A stretch of 22,826 nucleotides of DNA from JAGNRR01 sp964612525 (GTDB taxonomy: Bacteria; Bacteroidota; Bacteroidia; Chitinophagales; Chitinophagaceae), in NCBI GenBank assembly GCA_964612525.1, contig CAZTCQ010000040.1, positions 1 through 22,826 on the forward strand. Reading direction: 5' to 3'. How positions within the stretch are numbered: the first letter of the stretch is position 1; each line of letters starts with the position of its first letter. The notes below the pieces were generated by a model. The model saw only the letters and a list, made by a program, of their open reading frames with translations, had not been told where the DNA came from and ran no database searches. Position numbers and translations under genes: made by a program. Of the stretch, positions 15,184 through 22,826 are shown in pieces.

Positions 15184-16364
15184 TAGCTATATTTTTTTAA
15201 GGTATAATATAAATTTTTTATTTCTGCAGGGCCTAGGTCGTAGGCCAATAATTTTTGATCAATATATTGTACAAACTTCCTCGTTTCCTCTGGCGTTTTA
15301 TTTAGTTTCCTAGCTAGTTTGGCAGCAAATTCATCATTGAGATAAACGGTAGGAATGTTGTGAGTCGTTCGAATATGCTCAAGGTAATACTGAATCATTT
15401 TTCGAGCTAAATTAGCATTATCGTTTTCACCATGATAGAGTTTCCCAATAGCTTCCGTAAAGGCCAATGAATCATTTTTTACAGGCGGTACTACTTTTAT
15501 AATTCGTTGTCGTCTTCGGGTTTCGAATAAGAAAAATAATAATGCCATGGCCAAGAGCGTATAAAACGCATAACGATAGGGTTTCTTTTCGAGTAGCTTA
15601 CTCAAGCTGCTTCCTCGTGAAGCCGGATTCGGAGCTACCCGAACTTTGTTAAACCAATTTATGGTATACAATTTTTTCGGAAAATTAGAGAGTAGTTGCT
15701 CATAGAACAAAATATTGCTATCCCTCAGCAAGGAATAATTCGTCAGCATTTCAGGACACAGACCGATGATTAGATTCCCCTTCCCAATCTTTTTTTGAAG
15801 TATCACATCGCCCTGCTGAGCACTATCTAAAGTTTTTCGAGTAATCACTTTGCCCTTTTTCTTTTTAAAATAAGTTCTAGGAAAAGGCATATCAATTTCA
15901 AAACAATTCCAATCGGCTTCCCATAAATTATTTACTGTTGTAGTACTATCTTTTTGAGTTAAGGGATAGTTCAAAACTTGGTTCGCAATGTTCCAATCAA
16001 AAACAGTATCAAATACGCGAGAATATCTTTGACTGAGCATCAAAACCTGCCCTCCTTTTTCTACATACGAATACAAGACCTCTGCCTCTTCCTCATTTAT
16101 ATACAAAGAAGAAGTAATGGATATAAGCAAGTTATTTTTTTCGGTAAAAAAAGATTGATCGTTCTTCTCTTGAATATGTTTTGCTAAGTCATAAATAGTT
16201 TTTTTCTTGGCAGTAGGAAAGATGTCACCTAGTCGATCATAAGCCAAATACAAACCATAGGGTTCTGTGCTATTTTTATCCAGGTTCATCTTCCAACTAG
16301 TTCCCCCCTTACACGAACTTAGGAGCGCTAGACAAAAAATGATATAGAATCTACCTTTTTTCAT
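15183..16364 (-). CDS. DUF4350 domain membrane protein
   Basis: A 393-residue protein of the DUF4350 type that accompanies MoxR/DUF58 genes. The N-terminal motif is EPYGLYLAYDRLGDIFP near 34-50. A Rossmann-like part follows (NNLLISITSS, VEKGGQVLMLS, GKGNLIIGLCPEMLTN), then one membrane segment (264-280) flanked by RRR, then a ~110-residue helical cytoplasmic tail. The N-terminus ends in LLSSC with Cys18, which looks like a lipobox, so the protein may be both lipid-anchored and membrane-spanning. By analogy the N-terminal domain would face the periplasm. The ATG directly abuts the DUF4129 stop with no spacer. Biochemical function is unknown. Confidence 0.85.
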   Translation of the reverse strand: MKKGRFYIIFCLALLSSCKGGTSWKMNLDKNSTEPYGLYLAYDRLGDIFPTAKKKTIYDLAKHIQEKNDQSFFTEKNNLLISITSSLYINEEEAEVLYSYVEKGGQVLMLSQRYSRVFDTVFDWNIANQVLNYPLTQKDSTTTVNNLWEADWNCFEIDMPFPRTYFKKKKGKVITRKTLDSAQQGDVILQKKIGKGNLIIGLCPEMLTNYSLLRDSNILFYEQLLSNFPKKLYTINWFNKVRVAPNPASRGSSLSKLLEKKPYRYAFYTLLAMALLFFLFETRRRQRIIKVVPPVKNDSLAFTEAIGKLYHGENDNANLARKMIQYYLEHIRTTHNIPTVYLNDEFAAKLARKLNKTPEETRKFVQYIDQKLLAYDLGPAEIKNLYYTLKKYS

Positions 16365-17156
16365 TTAAGCTATGGTCGATTGAAACTGTTTAAATTGTGC
16401 TTGCAAGCTATCAAAACGTTCTGGATCTATCTGATACTCTCCGTACCATATGTAATCAAAATTTTGAGTTAAGCCTTTAAAGTCGTCGTGCATTTGCGTA
16501 CCAAATAATTTTTGAACGTAGTACCAGTTTGTTTTATCGTCGCGGTACTTAATTACATTTTTCTTATCTAATAAATGCAAGGTGTGCAAGTAATAAATGC
16601 GTGTGGCTAGGCGATAATCTCTCTCACGAAGCGCCTCTTGCAGAGCTAGTTCCCAATTATCAAATTGCTGAACGTCTTCCCATGGGTCTTCTTGTTGCAC
16701 ACCTTCGTCTTTTATATTACGGCTAAAGGATATATCATTGTTTTTAATGAATAAATAGACGATATAAATCAAAAATAAAGCAAGAAGACAATACAATATA
16801 AATTTAAAAACACTTGATTCCAAAAAATCAAGCAAGCCATTAAGCCACGAATGTTCTTTTTTCTTTTTGGACTTTGTAACCTTAGGCTTTGGCTTTTTAT
16901 AAATGAAGCGTTTATCCTTTTTTAGTTTGGCCCATTCCTGTTTATCCACTTGTCTCAGCTCAGGATTTTTCTGCTGGTCATCTGTGCTTTTAAATTCGGA
17001 CGGCTGCGCATTAGCTTTTTCAAGCTGATTTTCACTTATCTCCACGCTCGGCAGCTCAGTTTCTACCGGCTCACCGTTTGCAGTGGTTCCAACCTGAGCT
17101 GTACTGACTTGGCTCAGTAGTAAAAACAAAAAAAGTATTGAGTAATCCTTCAACAT
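16365..17156 (-). CDS. DUF4129-type membrane protein
   Basis: A 263-residue protein. It has a signal peptide (residues 1-20, ending STAQ), a charged low-complexity periplasmic stretch with KPKPKVTKSKKKK (88-100), one membrane segment (118-137), and a cytoplasmic C-terminal domain. That domain matches the DUF4129 pattern: LRERDYRLATRIYYLHTLHLLD (about 176-197), then DDKTNWYYV, then FDYIWYGEYQID near 233-244. Such proteins are regularly encoded beside MoxR, DUF58 and DUF4350, and no biochemical role is established. It lies 3 bases after the SpoIIM-like gene and directly abuts DUF4350. Confidence 0.82.
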   Translation of the reverse strand: MLKDYSILFLFLLLSQVSTAQVGTTANGEPVETELPSVEISENQLEKANAQPSEFKSTDDQQKNPELRQVDKQEWAKLKKDKRFIYKKPKPKVTKSKKKKEHSWLNGLLDFLESSVFKFILYCLLALFLIYIVYLFIKNNDISFSRNIKDEGVQQEDPWEDVQQFDNWELALQEALRERDYRLATRIYYLHTLHLLDKKNVIKYRDDKTNWYYVQKLFGTQMHDDFKGLTQNFDYIWYGEYQIDPERFDSLQAQFKQFQSTIA

Positions 17157-17159
17157 ATC

Positions 17160-18140
17160 TTATTTCTGATCAGGATATTGTATCTCGCCATTCTTAAATC
17201 GAAATCCATTTCGATATAACAAGCGCGGATAGATAATAAAGTACCACACTATCAGGGCTGCCGATGTCAACAGAATAATTACGCTTACTATAATTGGCAT
17301 GCTTGTGAAGCGAGTAATATAAGATTCTAAAAAAGCAGCCATGAGGAAAAAGGGAATTAAACCAATTGCAATTTTTGCTGCGTCTTGTGCCGCACGAATC
17401 AGCGACTCTTTGCGCGTATAAGTTCCCGGGAACAAAAATCCTTTTCCTAATATAACACCCGCTGTTCCGGCTATCACAATCGAGGAAATCTCAATGGTCC
17501 CATGAATCCATACGACTAAGATGGACGCAATGCCTAGCCCTTTTTTGAAGAACATAAAATGGAAACTCCCAAGCATGATTCCGTTTTGAAATAAAATGTA
17601 TAATGTACCCACCCCACCTAACAAACCAAACACAATCGCCATGAAGGAAACGTTGATATTATTAAACGCAATTTGTAAAAACATGAGCCACGAATTCTCG
17701 TCTTTATACACTCCAAACGGGTCTCCTTTGTTTATATTTTCTTCGGTCATATCTACGTACCGATTGCCAAGAATACTTCGCACAAAATCATAGCTATCCA
17801 AACAACTGAGAATAGAAATCAGAACACACAAAGAAAAGAAGGCAAACGTAAAAAGCAACTCAGCGTGATAAGCTCGAAAAACTAGTGGTAATTCATACTT
17901 GAAAAAAGTAAGTGTTCGTCCCTTCCCTTTTTTTTCGTTTAGGTAAATTGACTGAAATAACTTGGCTGATAAGGCGTTGATAAATTTCGTTGTTTTTGAT
18001 CTAGGATAAAACGTTTTTGAATAACTTAAATCATCAATCAAATTGGTAAAGCGGTCGGCGAGTTCATCGGCATCTTCAGCGGGTGTGCTGTATTGCATCC
18101 ATCGGTCCTTATTCTTGTCAATAAACTTGCCTTCGCGCAT
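17160..18140 (-). CDS. SpoIIM-like integral membrane protein
   Basis: A 326-residue protein with a soluble helical N-terminus (1-90) and about five or six membrane segments (~95-112, 164-184, 203-233, 254-272, 283-304). The stage II sporulation protein M motif is visible as WIHGTIEISSIVIAG (211-225). In spore formers SpoIIM takes part in peptidoglycan remodelling during engulfment. This organism shows no sign of sporulation, and in Bacteroidota the family travels with MoxR/DUF58 and RDD genes, so an envelope or transport role is more likely. It is the first gene of the leftward block and is divergent from the RDD gene, 62 bases away. Confidence 0.9.
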   Translation of the reverse strand: MREGKFIDKNKDRWMQYSTPAEDADELADRFTNLIDDLSYSKTFYPRSKTTKFINALSAKLFQSIYLNEKKGKGRTLTFFKYELPLVFRAYHAELLFTFAFFSLCVLISILSCLDSYDFVRSILGNRYVDMTEENINKGDPFGVYKDENSWLMFLQIAFNNINVSFMAIVFGLLGGVGTLYILFQNGIMLGSFHFMFFKKGLGIASILVVWIHGTIEISSIVIAGTAGVILGKGFLFPGTYTRKESLIRAAQDAAKIAIGLIPFFLMAAFLESYITRFTSMPIIVSVIILLTSAALIVWYFIIYPRLLYRNGFRFKNGEIQYPDQK

Positions 18141-18165
18141 CCATTCACAAATTAAAGTAAATTAA

Positions 18166-18196
18166 ATTGTTCGGCGCCATTTTTAAAGTAATTTTA
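18166..18196 (+). promoter_or_regulatory. Putative promoter of the RDD gene
   Basis: ATTG at 18166-18169 and TAATTTTA at 18189-18196 are separated by 19 bases, the usual Bacteroidota spacing. The -7 box has one mismatch to TAnnTTTG. The GTG start lies 6 bases downstream, implying a very short leader. The 62-base divergent spacer must also hold the promoter of the SpoIIM-like gene, for which I see no clean box. Confidence 0.35.
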
Positions 18197-18202
18197 TAAG
18201 CA

Positions 18203-18985
18203 GTGAGTACACTCAACGTAAATACCAGTTTTAATATTGATTTACATTTTGATACGGCACCGGTCCACACCCGTTTTTTTGCCTGGTTGATTGACTGCCT
18301 CTTGCTAGGATTGTATTATTGGGTGGTATTTTACAAACTCCTCCCATCCTTGGGTGATGGGGCCAATGCGGTCGGCATTGACTATGTTTTGTATCTACCT
18401 TTTTTTTGTTACCATTTACTTTTTGAATTATTGAATCACGGACAAAGCTTGGGCAAAATGGTATTGGGCCTGAAAGTGGTTAGCGCAAATGGCCGAGAAG
18501 AAACGAAAGCTCAGGCCATGGTACGATGGCTGATGCGAACGGTAGATTTTGGCGGACTGATTTTTATCCTACTAATATCTGCGGGCTTCGTTCAGCTTGG
18601 TTTTTTACAGTGGATGTTAGCCATTTGTAATGTGATTGCCATCATTTTTTTTCTCACAACGAAATACAACCAGCGCCTCGGTGACTTGGCCGCGGGCACA
18701 GTTGTCGTTTTTAAAAAGCTGCCCTACGACCTAAACGATACAATTTTTAGAGAGCTTCAAACGGAGAATTACACAGTACAATTCCCTAGCGTAATGAACC
18801 TAAGTGATAATGATATAAACATTATTGACAACGTAGTCAAGCGACATAAAAAAACAAAAATCAATAACTACCTAGCCAGTGTAGCAGTAAAAATAAAGGC
18901 GGCCTTGGACATTGAAACAGAGCTAGAGGATGAAATATTTTTAGAGTCTCTTCTCAATGACTATAATTATTTAAGTCGCAAATAA
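18203..18985 (+). CDS. RDD family membrane protein with C-terminal cytoplasmic extension
   Basis: A 260-residue protein starting at GTG (18203). The RDD domain (residues ~17-172) contains the family hallmarks: RFFAWLID with Arg24 and Asp31, GQSLGKMVLGLKVV (80-93), and QRLGDLAAGTVVV (157-169). About four membrane segments lie between them. The last ~85 residues are polar and helical (VMNLSDNDINIIDNVVKRH; IETELEDEIFLESLL), longer than a minimal RDD protein, and probably cytoplasmic. RDD proteins have no single agreed function; some act as ion antiporters. Divergent placement beside SpoIIM/DUF4129/DUF4350/MoxR/DUF58 suggests a shared envelope role. A strong terminator follows directly. Confidence 0.9.
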   Translation: MSTLNVNTSFNIDLHFDTAPVHTRFFAWLIDCLLLGLYYWVVFYKLLPSLGDGANAVGIDYVLYLPFFCYHLLFELLNHGQSLGKMVLGLKVVSANGREETKAQAMVRWLMRTVDFGGLIFILLISAGFVQLGFLQWMLAICNVIAIIFFLTTKYNQRLGDLAAGTVVVFKKLPYDLNDTIFRELQTENYTVQFPSVMNLSDNDINIIDNVVKRHKKTKINNYLASVAVKIKAALDIETELEDEIFLESLLNDYNYLSRK

Positions 18986-18986
18986 A

Positions 18987-19015
18987 AAAAGGCTCGTCTA
19001 TCAGACGAGCCTTTT
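18987..19015. terminator. Bidirectional terminator between the RDD gene and the coiled-coil protein gene
   Basis: AAAAGGCTCGTCT (18987-18999) pairs perfectly with AGACGAGCCTTTT (19003-19015) around an ATC loop. The A run extends upstream to 18984, giving seven A on the left and TTTT on the right. Lying between convergent genes it can serve both strands, with the better T tract on the minus strand. Confidence 0.93.
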
Positions 19016-19036
19016 GATTTGAGTGCAGGATTTCTC

Positions 19037-19708
19037 CTATTTCTTTATCATCATTTCTAGCTTGGCCTTTAACTCAGAAAGGGTAGCCGCTTCTTCTTTA
19101 ACCTTGGCATCAGCCGCTTCTTGGTCTTTGACATTTGCCTCTTGATTCTTTTTATTGGCTTCTAGTTTTGATTCCAATGATTTCATTTCGCTTTTTAGAC
19201 TCTCTCCTTTTTTTGATTTAGTCTTTTGTATTTTTTCAGCCTTACTCAACACTTTGGCTTGAGCCGCAATATCCGTTTTAATCAAAGCGACATTCACGTT
19301 TGACAACATGCTTTGCACAAAAGCTTTTGCCTTCTCTAATGTTTCGGCATCACCTTCTGGCGAAATAAAATTGTCATACCCACGAGAAACAGCCATATAT
19401 AAAGTGCTGTTTTCTTTTTTACCCGTCACACGTGTATACAAGTCTAACTTATCATCGCTAATGGAAGGAATACTTACACCTTTAAAGACACGAAATCCGC
19501 CTTTGACTTTACTTCCTTTTTTTATGTTGGATTGTTTTAATTTATCAGCTAAAGCTTCACTCACTATGTCAGAAGGCATGGTATAAGCAGCAATAATACA
19601 TGGACGATCCACTTTGGCAATACTTGCCGTCCCTACCGAAATTTCTTGTGCCCAGCTCATTGCCACACAAGCCAGAATACTTAGAGATGTTAGAATTATT
19701 TTTTTCAT
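19037..19708 (-). CDS. Exported coiled-coil protein, unknown function
   Basis: A 223-residue protein with a signal peptide (MKKIILTSLSILACVAMSWAQ). The frame is open for 42 more codons upstream, but the ATG at 19708 is chosen because it starts the signal peptide. The first mature ~120 residues form a compact domain (VDRPCIIAAYTMPSDIVSEALADKL; LYTRVTGKK). The last ~75 residues are a Lys/Glu/Ala-rich coiled coil (MKSLESKLEANKKNQEAN; TLSELKAKLEMMIKK). This suggests a periplasmic oligomer or scaffold. No known family was recognised. It is transcribed alone and ends near the shared terminator. Confidence 0.72.
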   Translation of the reverse strand: MKKIILTSLSILACVAMSWAQEISVGTASIAKVDRPCIIAAYTMPSDIVSEALADKLKQSNIKKGSKVKGGFRVFKGVSIPSISDDKLDLYTRVTGKKENSTLYMAVSRGYDNFISPEGDAETLEKAKAFVQSMLSNVNVALIKTDIAAQAKVLSKAEKIQKTKSKKGESLKSEMKSLESKLEANKKNQEANVKDQEAADAKVKEEAATLSELKAKLEMMIKK

Positions 19709-19818
19709 TTTGTAGTGTTTTATATTTTTAAAAATACAACAACTGAACAGGATAGGTGTTAAGCAATTGTTTGCTTTTTTGATGTATAAGTTTAACGGCA
19801 TCAAATAAACAAAAGATT

Positions 19819-19826
19819 TACATTTG
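19819..19826 (+). promoter_or_regulatory. -7 promoter box of the flippase gene
   Basis: TACATTTG is a perfect TAnnTTTG match. Its last G is the first base of the furthest upstream in-frame GTG (19826), so that GTG cannot be translated from this promoter. The box therefore supports the TTG start at 19844. Confidence 0.55.
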
Positions 19827-19843
19827 TGGTTCAAGCTTTTTCT

Positions 19844-21346
19844 TTGAGTATAAAATCACTTGCAGGACAAACAATGTGGTATGGTGTTAGCACTGTGCTC
19901 GCTAAGTTTATTAACTATTTAGTAGTACCCATTACGGGCGTATTGACCAATAATATACAAAGCGATGTTGCCTCACTTTTTGCAGCTATTGGAATCTTGA
20001 ATATTGTTTTCACTTTTGGTATGGAGACGACTTTTTTTAGATTTTCGAGAGATAATAAACCTCAAAAAATATTCAATATTGCAACGAGTACCATTTTACT
20101 AATAGCCACCCCACTCATTATTGTATTAATGTTCAACAGACAAGGAATGGCAGACTTAGTCAATATTCCCGAACAACCGAATGTTATTTTACTAGCCCTT
20201 TTTATAATATTTTTTGACGCTTTGGCTTCTATGCCTTTTGCCAAAATGCGTAACGACCAACGCCCTAGGAAATTTGCTTTCATTAAAATCCTGAATGTAA
20301 TCATAAACCTTTCTCTTATTGTCTTCTTCATTCATGCTTGTCCTTGGTTAAAAGAGAATGGTTGGCTCTCTGGATTGCTTGAAAATTTTAACCTAAAAAA
20401 ACACGCACTTACTTATATTTTTAGTGCCAATATGGTGGCCAGTTTTGTGACGCTCCTATTAATGTTAGGCGAGTTTAAAAACTACAAGTTTAGATTGCAC
20501 AAAACACTTTGGAAACGAATGCTTGTTTTTACCCTTCCCCTAGTAATCGTTGGATTAGGAGGAATGATTAATGAATTGTTTGACCGACTCATGCTGCCTA
20601 AACTCCTTCCAGGTAGTTTAGCCGAGAATAAAATTCAAGCTGGCATCTATGTTCAAAATTTCAAACTCGCGGCACTCATAATTATTTTTATTCAAGCATT
20701 TAGAATGGGTGCCGAACCTTTTTTCATGCGACACTCCAAAGAAGAAAATGCCGCACTCTCCTATGCCCGAATTATGAATATTTTCGTAATCATATGTTGT
20801 ATAGGGCTTCTCTCTGTTTTACTCTTCTACGACGTTTGGAAATTTTACATTCGCGCTGATAAATTCCCAGACCGAACGGAAGGCTTTATTGTAGTTCCGA
20901 TTTTACTTCTTTCTAAGATTCTTTATGGCGTTTACTACAATCTTAGTGTTTGGTTCAAATTAAAAAACAAAACACATATTGGGGCGATTATAACGCTGAT
21001 TGGTGCTGCGATTACTGTAATATTTAATATTGTATTTATTCCAAAATGGGGCTACATAGCATGTGCATGGGCTAGCCTGGCCTGCTATGGCTTTATGGTA
21101 AGTGCTAGTTATTTTTTAGGACAAAAGCACTACCCTATTCCGTACAATGTCGGCAAAGTATTCATTTACATTGGTGTTGCGCTAGGAATTTTCTTTATAC
21201 AAAATTCTTTTATCGATTCAGTTGAAAGTCTTCTATTGCGAATAGTAATTGGCATTGTGTTTTTATGTTCTTTCCTTGCCTTTGCCCTATTTTACGATAG
21301 GAAAGAATTTTCAGCCTTGCCTGTTATCGGGAAATATTTGAGATAA
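19844..21346 (+). CDS. Polysaccharide flippase (Wzx / MATE-like lipopolysaccharide biosynthesis protein)
   Basis: A 500-residue integral membrane protein with about 14 membrane segments. It resembles the polysaccharide biosynthesis / oligosaccharide flippase group of the MOP superfamily, which moves lipid-linked glycans across the inner membrane. The N-terminus (SIKSLAGQTMWYGVS...NYLVVPIT) matches the common KxLAGQTxxYGxS start of Bacteroidota members. I chose the TTG at 19844 because the conserved block begins just after it and the -7 box covers the earlier GTG. Other typical stretches are GMETTFFRFSRD, FRMGAEPFFMRHS and KILYGVYYNLSVWFKL. It sits 89 bases before a deacetylase-like gene, consistent with a small surface-glycan unit. 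The substrate is not predictable. Confidence 0.88.
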   Translation: MSIKSLAGQTMWYGVSTVLAKFINYLVVPITGVLTNNIQSDVASLFAAIGILNIVFTFGMETTFFRFSRDNKPQKIFNIATSTILLIATPLIIVLMFNRQGMADLVNIPEQPNVILLALFIIFFDALASMPFAKMRNDQRPRKFAFIKILNVIINLSLIVFFIHACPWLKENGWLSGLLENFNLKKHALTYIFSANMVASFVTLLLMLGEFKNYKFRLHKTLWKRMLVFTLPLVIVGLGGMINELFDRLMLPKLLPGSLAENKIQAGIYVQNFKLAALIIIFIQAFRMGAEPFFMRHSKEENAALSYARIMNIFVIICCIGLLSVLLFYDVWKFYIRADKFPDRTEGFIVVPILLLSKILYGVYYNLSVWFKLKNKTHIGAIITLIGAAITVIFNIVFIPKWGYIACAWASLACYGFMVSASYFLGQKHYPIPYNVGKVFIYIGVALGIFFIQNSFIDSVESLLLRIVIGIVFLCSFLAFALFYDRKEFSALPVIGKYLR

Positions 21347-21390
21347 GTAGCTACTCAAAAAATGAAAAGTAGATTACAAAATACTATCTT

Positions 21391-21403
21391 GCTTTTCAAA
21401 AGC
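21391..21403. repeat. Short palindrome GCTTTT-C-AAAAGC in a possible promoter spacer
   Basis: Six-base arms flank a single C. The palindrome falls between a TTG (21389-21391) and TATTTCG (21409-21415), separated by 17 bases, which could be a poor -33/-7 pair for the deacetylase gene at 21436. It could be an operator, a weak terminator for the flippase gene, or chance. Confidence 0.25.
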
Positions 21404-21435
21404 TAGCATATTTCGAAATAGTAGTGTATTAAAAA

Positions 21436-22782
21436 ATGAGTCTATTAATTTATTCAAGAAAAAAAAGCCCTCGATTAGAGTATATACTAGATTTCATTTT
21501 TAAGAATGTAATTCTGAGTGATTATGAAATCACAACTAATTTTGACCAATTCACTAAGAGCACTACACCTAAAATAAACTATTCGAAAAGCTCATCAAAG
21601 AACGAGATACAAATCATACCCAACACTTTATTATTTGAAACTAGTATTTGCCCGCAATCAATTTCTTGTTTCGAATGGCAGGGGCAGAAAGCATTTTTTA
21701 AAACTAGTGATAGCAGTGTCCCATTCGATATTTTTTCTGCGTGCTTTTATCTAATAAGTCGCTACGAAGAATACACCAATAATAAGACAGATGAATTTAA
21801 ACGGTTCCCACACAAAGAGTCGCTTGCCTTCCAGAATAATTTTTTAACCATTCCATTGGTTGACATCTGGTTGTTAGAATTTAAAAAAATCTTACAAGAG
21901 CAGTTTCCCAATCTGAATTTTGAGGATAGGGAATATACCTTTATTCCTACCTATGACATTGACATCGCCTACAGCTATCGTCATAAAGGTTTTTGGAGAG
22001 GATTTGGAGGTGGAGTAAAAGATCTATTCAGAGGTAAAATTGGCTCAGTATTTCATAGGGCATTTAGCGTAATACGACTAGCCAAAGACCCCTACGATTC
22101 ATATGGTTTTTTAGATAAAATTCACCAAAAACATACGTTATCTCCTATTTACTTTTTTCTTGTTGGATCTCGCAGTGAGATGGATAAAAATCTTCCAATC
22201 AACTCCTCGGCAATGAAAAAATTAATTAAAAGTGTTTCAGAAAAATATGAAATAGGGTTACACCCTTCTTATCAATCTAATAAAGAAATACAACTAGTAA
22301 TTGAAGAAAGAAAAAATCTTCGTTTGGCTGCTGAAAAGAAAATACAAAAAACAAGACAACACTATATAAAGTTTACACTCCCTAAAACTTATGACAACCT
22401 GGTACAACTAAATTTTGAGGAGGACTACTCCATGGGCTATGGAAGCATGAATGGTTTTAGGGCTAGCACGAGTTCATCTTTTTATTGGTATAATTTATCA
22501 AAAGAACTAAAAACTACGCTCAGGATTTTTCCATTTTGTTTCATGGAATGCAACTCAAAATTTGAGCAAAAACAAGGAGTAGTAGAAACAGAAAAAGAGC
22601 TGACTCATTACATAAACATCCTTAAAAAAACAAATGGCACATTCATCAGCGTTTGGCACAATTTTTCCTTGGGCAGCGAACGACAGTGGAAAGGGTGGAG
22701 AAAACTCTATGTGCACCAAGTTGAGAATTCTGTAATCAAAGAAAAGAGTCTCTTGAACAAAATTAAAAATATTTTCTCCTAA
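21436..22782 (+). CDS. Polysaccharide deacetylase-like protein (CE4-related, Bacteroidota type)
   Basis: A 448-residue protein without a signal peptide, so probably cytoplasmic. The N-terminal ~165 residues form a separate domain (LFETSICPQSISCFEWQG; FDIFSACFYLISRYEEY) seen in Bacteroidota deacetylase-like proteins. The C-terminal NodB-type fold carries the catalytic D-x-D as YDIDIAYS (Asp174, Asp176), EIGLHPSY (His276), MGYGSMNGFRAS near 333-344, and SVWHNFSLGSE with His408. The family removes acyl groups from polysaccharides using a divalent metal. The order of ligands fits this divergent CE4 subgroup, but substrate and activity are inferred. The gene follows the flippase on the same strand and ends at a terminator. 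Confidence 0.85.
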   Translation: MSLLIYSRKKSPRLEYILDFIFKNVILSDYEITTNFDQFTKSTTPKINYSKSSSKNEIQIIPNTLLFETSICPQSISCFEWQGQKAFFKTSDSSVPFDIFSACFYLISRYEEYTNNKTDEFKRFPHKESLAFQNNFLTIPLVDIWLLEFKKILQEQFPNLNFEDREYTFIPTYDIDIAYSYRHKGFWRGFGGGVKDLFRGKIGSVFHRAFSVIRLAKDPYDSYGFLDKIHQKHTLSPIYFFLVGSRSEMDKNLPINSSAMKKLIKSVSEKYEIGLHPSYQSNKEIQLVIEERKNLRLAAEKKIQKTRQHYIKFTLPKTYDNLVQLNFEEDYSMGYGSMNGFRASTSSSFYWYNLSKELKTTLRIFPFCFMECNSKFEQKQGVVETEKELTHYINILKKTNGTFISVWHNFSLGSERQWKGWRKLYVHQVENSVIKEKSLLNKIKNIFS

Positions 22783-22786
22783 AAAA

Positions 22787-22814
22787 AGGGCGTCTCACAA
22801 TTGCGAGACGCCCT
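22787..22814. terminator. Intrinsic terminator after the deacetylase gene
   Basis: AGGGCGTCTC (22787-22796) pairs with GAGACGCCCT (22805-22814) around an 8-base loop. Seven A at 22781-22787 make a good T tract for leftward transcripts arriving from beyond the window. The rightward T run (TATTTT) is weaker. This suggests a convergent gene to the right. Confidence 0.85.
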
Positions 22815-22826
22815 AGGTATTTTAGT

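Noticed and set aside
17160..18140. SpoIIM-like gene as evidence of sporulation
   Set aside because: No other sporulation gene is present, and the family commonly accompanies MoxR/DUF58 genes in non-spore-formers.
19709..19834. 42-residue N-terminal extension of the coiled-coil protein
   Set aside because: It would bury a normal signal peptide (MKKIILTSLSIL...) in the middle of the protein, and the extension looks like translated A/T-rich intergenic DNA.

Overview
The window is a stretch of a Bacteroidota chromosome, probably from a draft or metagenomic assembly because it contains a run of exactly 100 N. The lineage call rests on several independent signs: a C-terminal type IX secretion sorting domain, TAnnTTTG-type -7 promoter boxes with few Shine-Dalgarno sequences, lipoproteins with a charged tail after the lipidated cysteine, a 950-residue one-chain glycine decarboxylase, and a low-GC base composition. 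I cannot place it below phylum or class level. No tRNA, rRNA, CRISPR array, insertion sequence, integrase or phage gene was seen, so this looks like core chromosome rather than an island.

Layout. 1-31: first codons of a leftward gene that looks like lysS. 168-2039: secreted T9SS cargo protein. 2137-gap: rlmF (23S rRNA m6A methyltransferase), whose last codons fall in the assembly gap at 2950-3049. 3117-3153: strong terminator shared with the convergent gcvP (3175-6027). 6216-8281: three small envelope genes (a beta-barrel-like protein, a surface lipoprotein and an exported four-cysteine protein). 8303-9304: tsaD. 9357-18140: nine colinear leftward genes. Read in the direction of transcription these are SpoIIM-like, DUF4129, DUF4350, MoxR ATPase, DUF58, zapA, a PolX-like protein, a small membrane protein and a retropepsin-like protein. 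An RDD membrane protein diverges from the head of this block (18203-18985). 19037-19708: exported coiled-coil protein. 19844-22782: a polysaccharide flippase and a CE4-type polysaccharide deacetylase-like protein. A hairpin terminator closes the window.

How the genes work together. The most system-like part is the RDD / SpoIIM / DUF4129 / DUF4350 / MoxR / DUF58 set. Genes abut or overlap by 0-3 bases, and the products are one AAA+ ATPase, one vWA-like membrane protein and several membrane partners. This architecture is a recognised but functionally poorly understood neighbourhood: a MoxR chaperone-like ATPase with a DUF58 client acting at the cell envelope. Here it runs directly into zapA and polX. 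The zapA-polX order is also known from Firmicutes (there with one gene between them).

The two most unusual proteins both belong to enzyme families whose active-site signatures appear to have decayed. The PolX-like protein keeps its helix-hairpin-helix and PHP nuclease residues but lacks the palm-domain aspartates. The retropepsin-like protein has Asp-Gln-Trp where Asp-Thr/Ser-Gly is expected. I found no clear evidence of a wholly new defence or mobile system.
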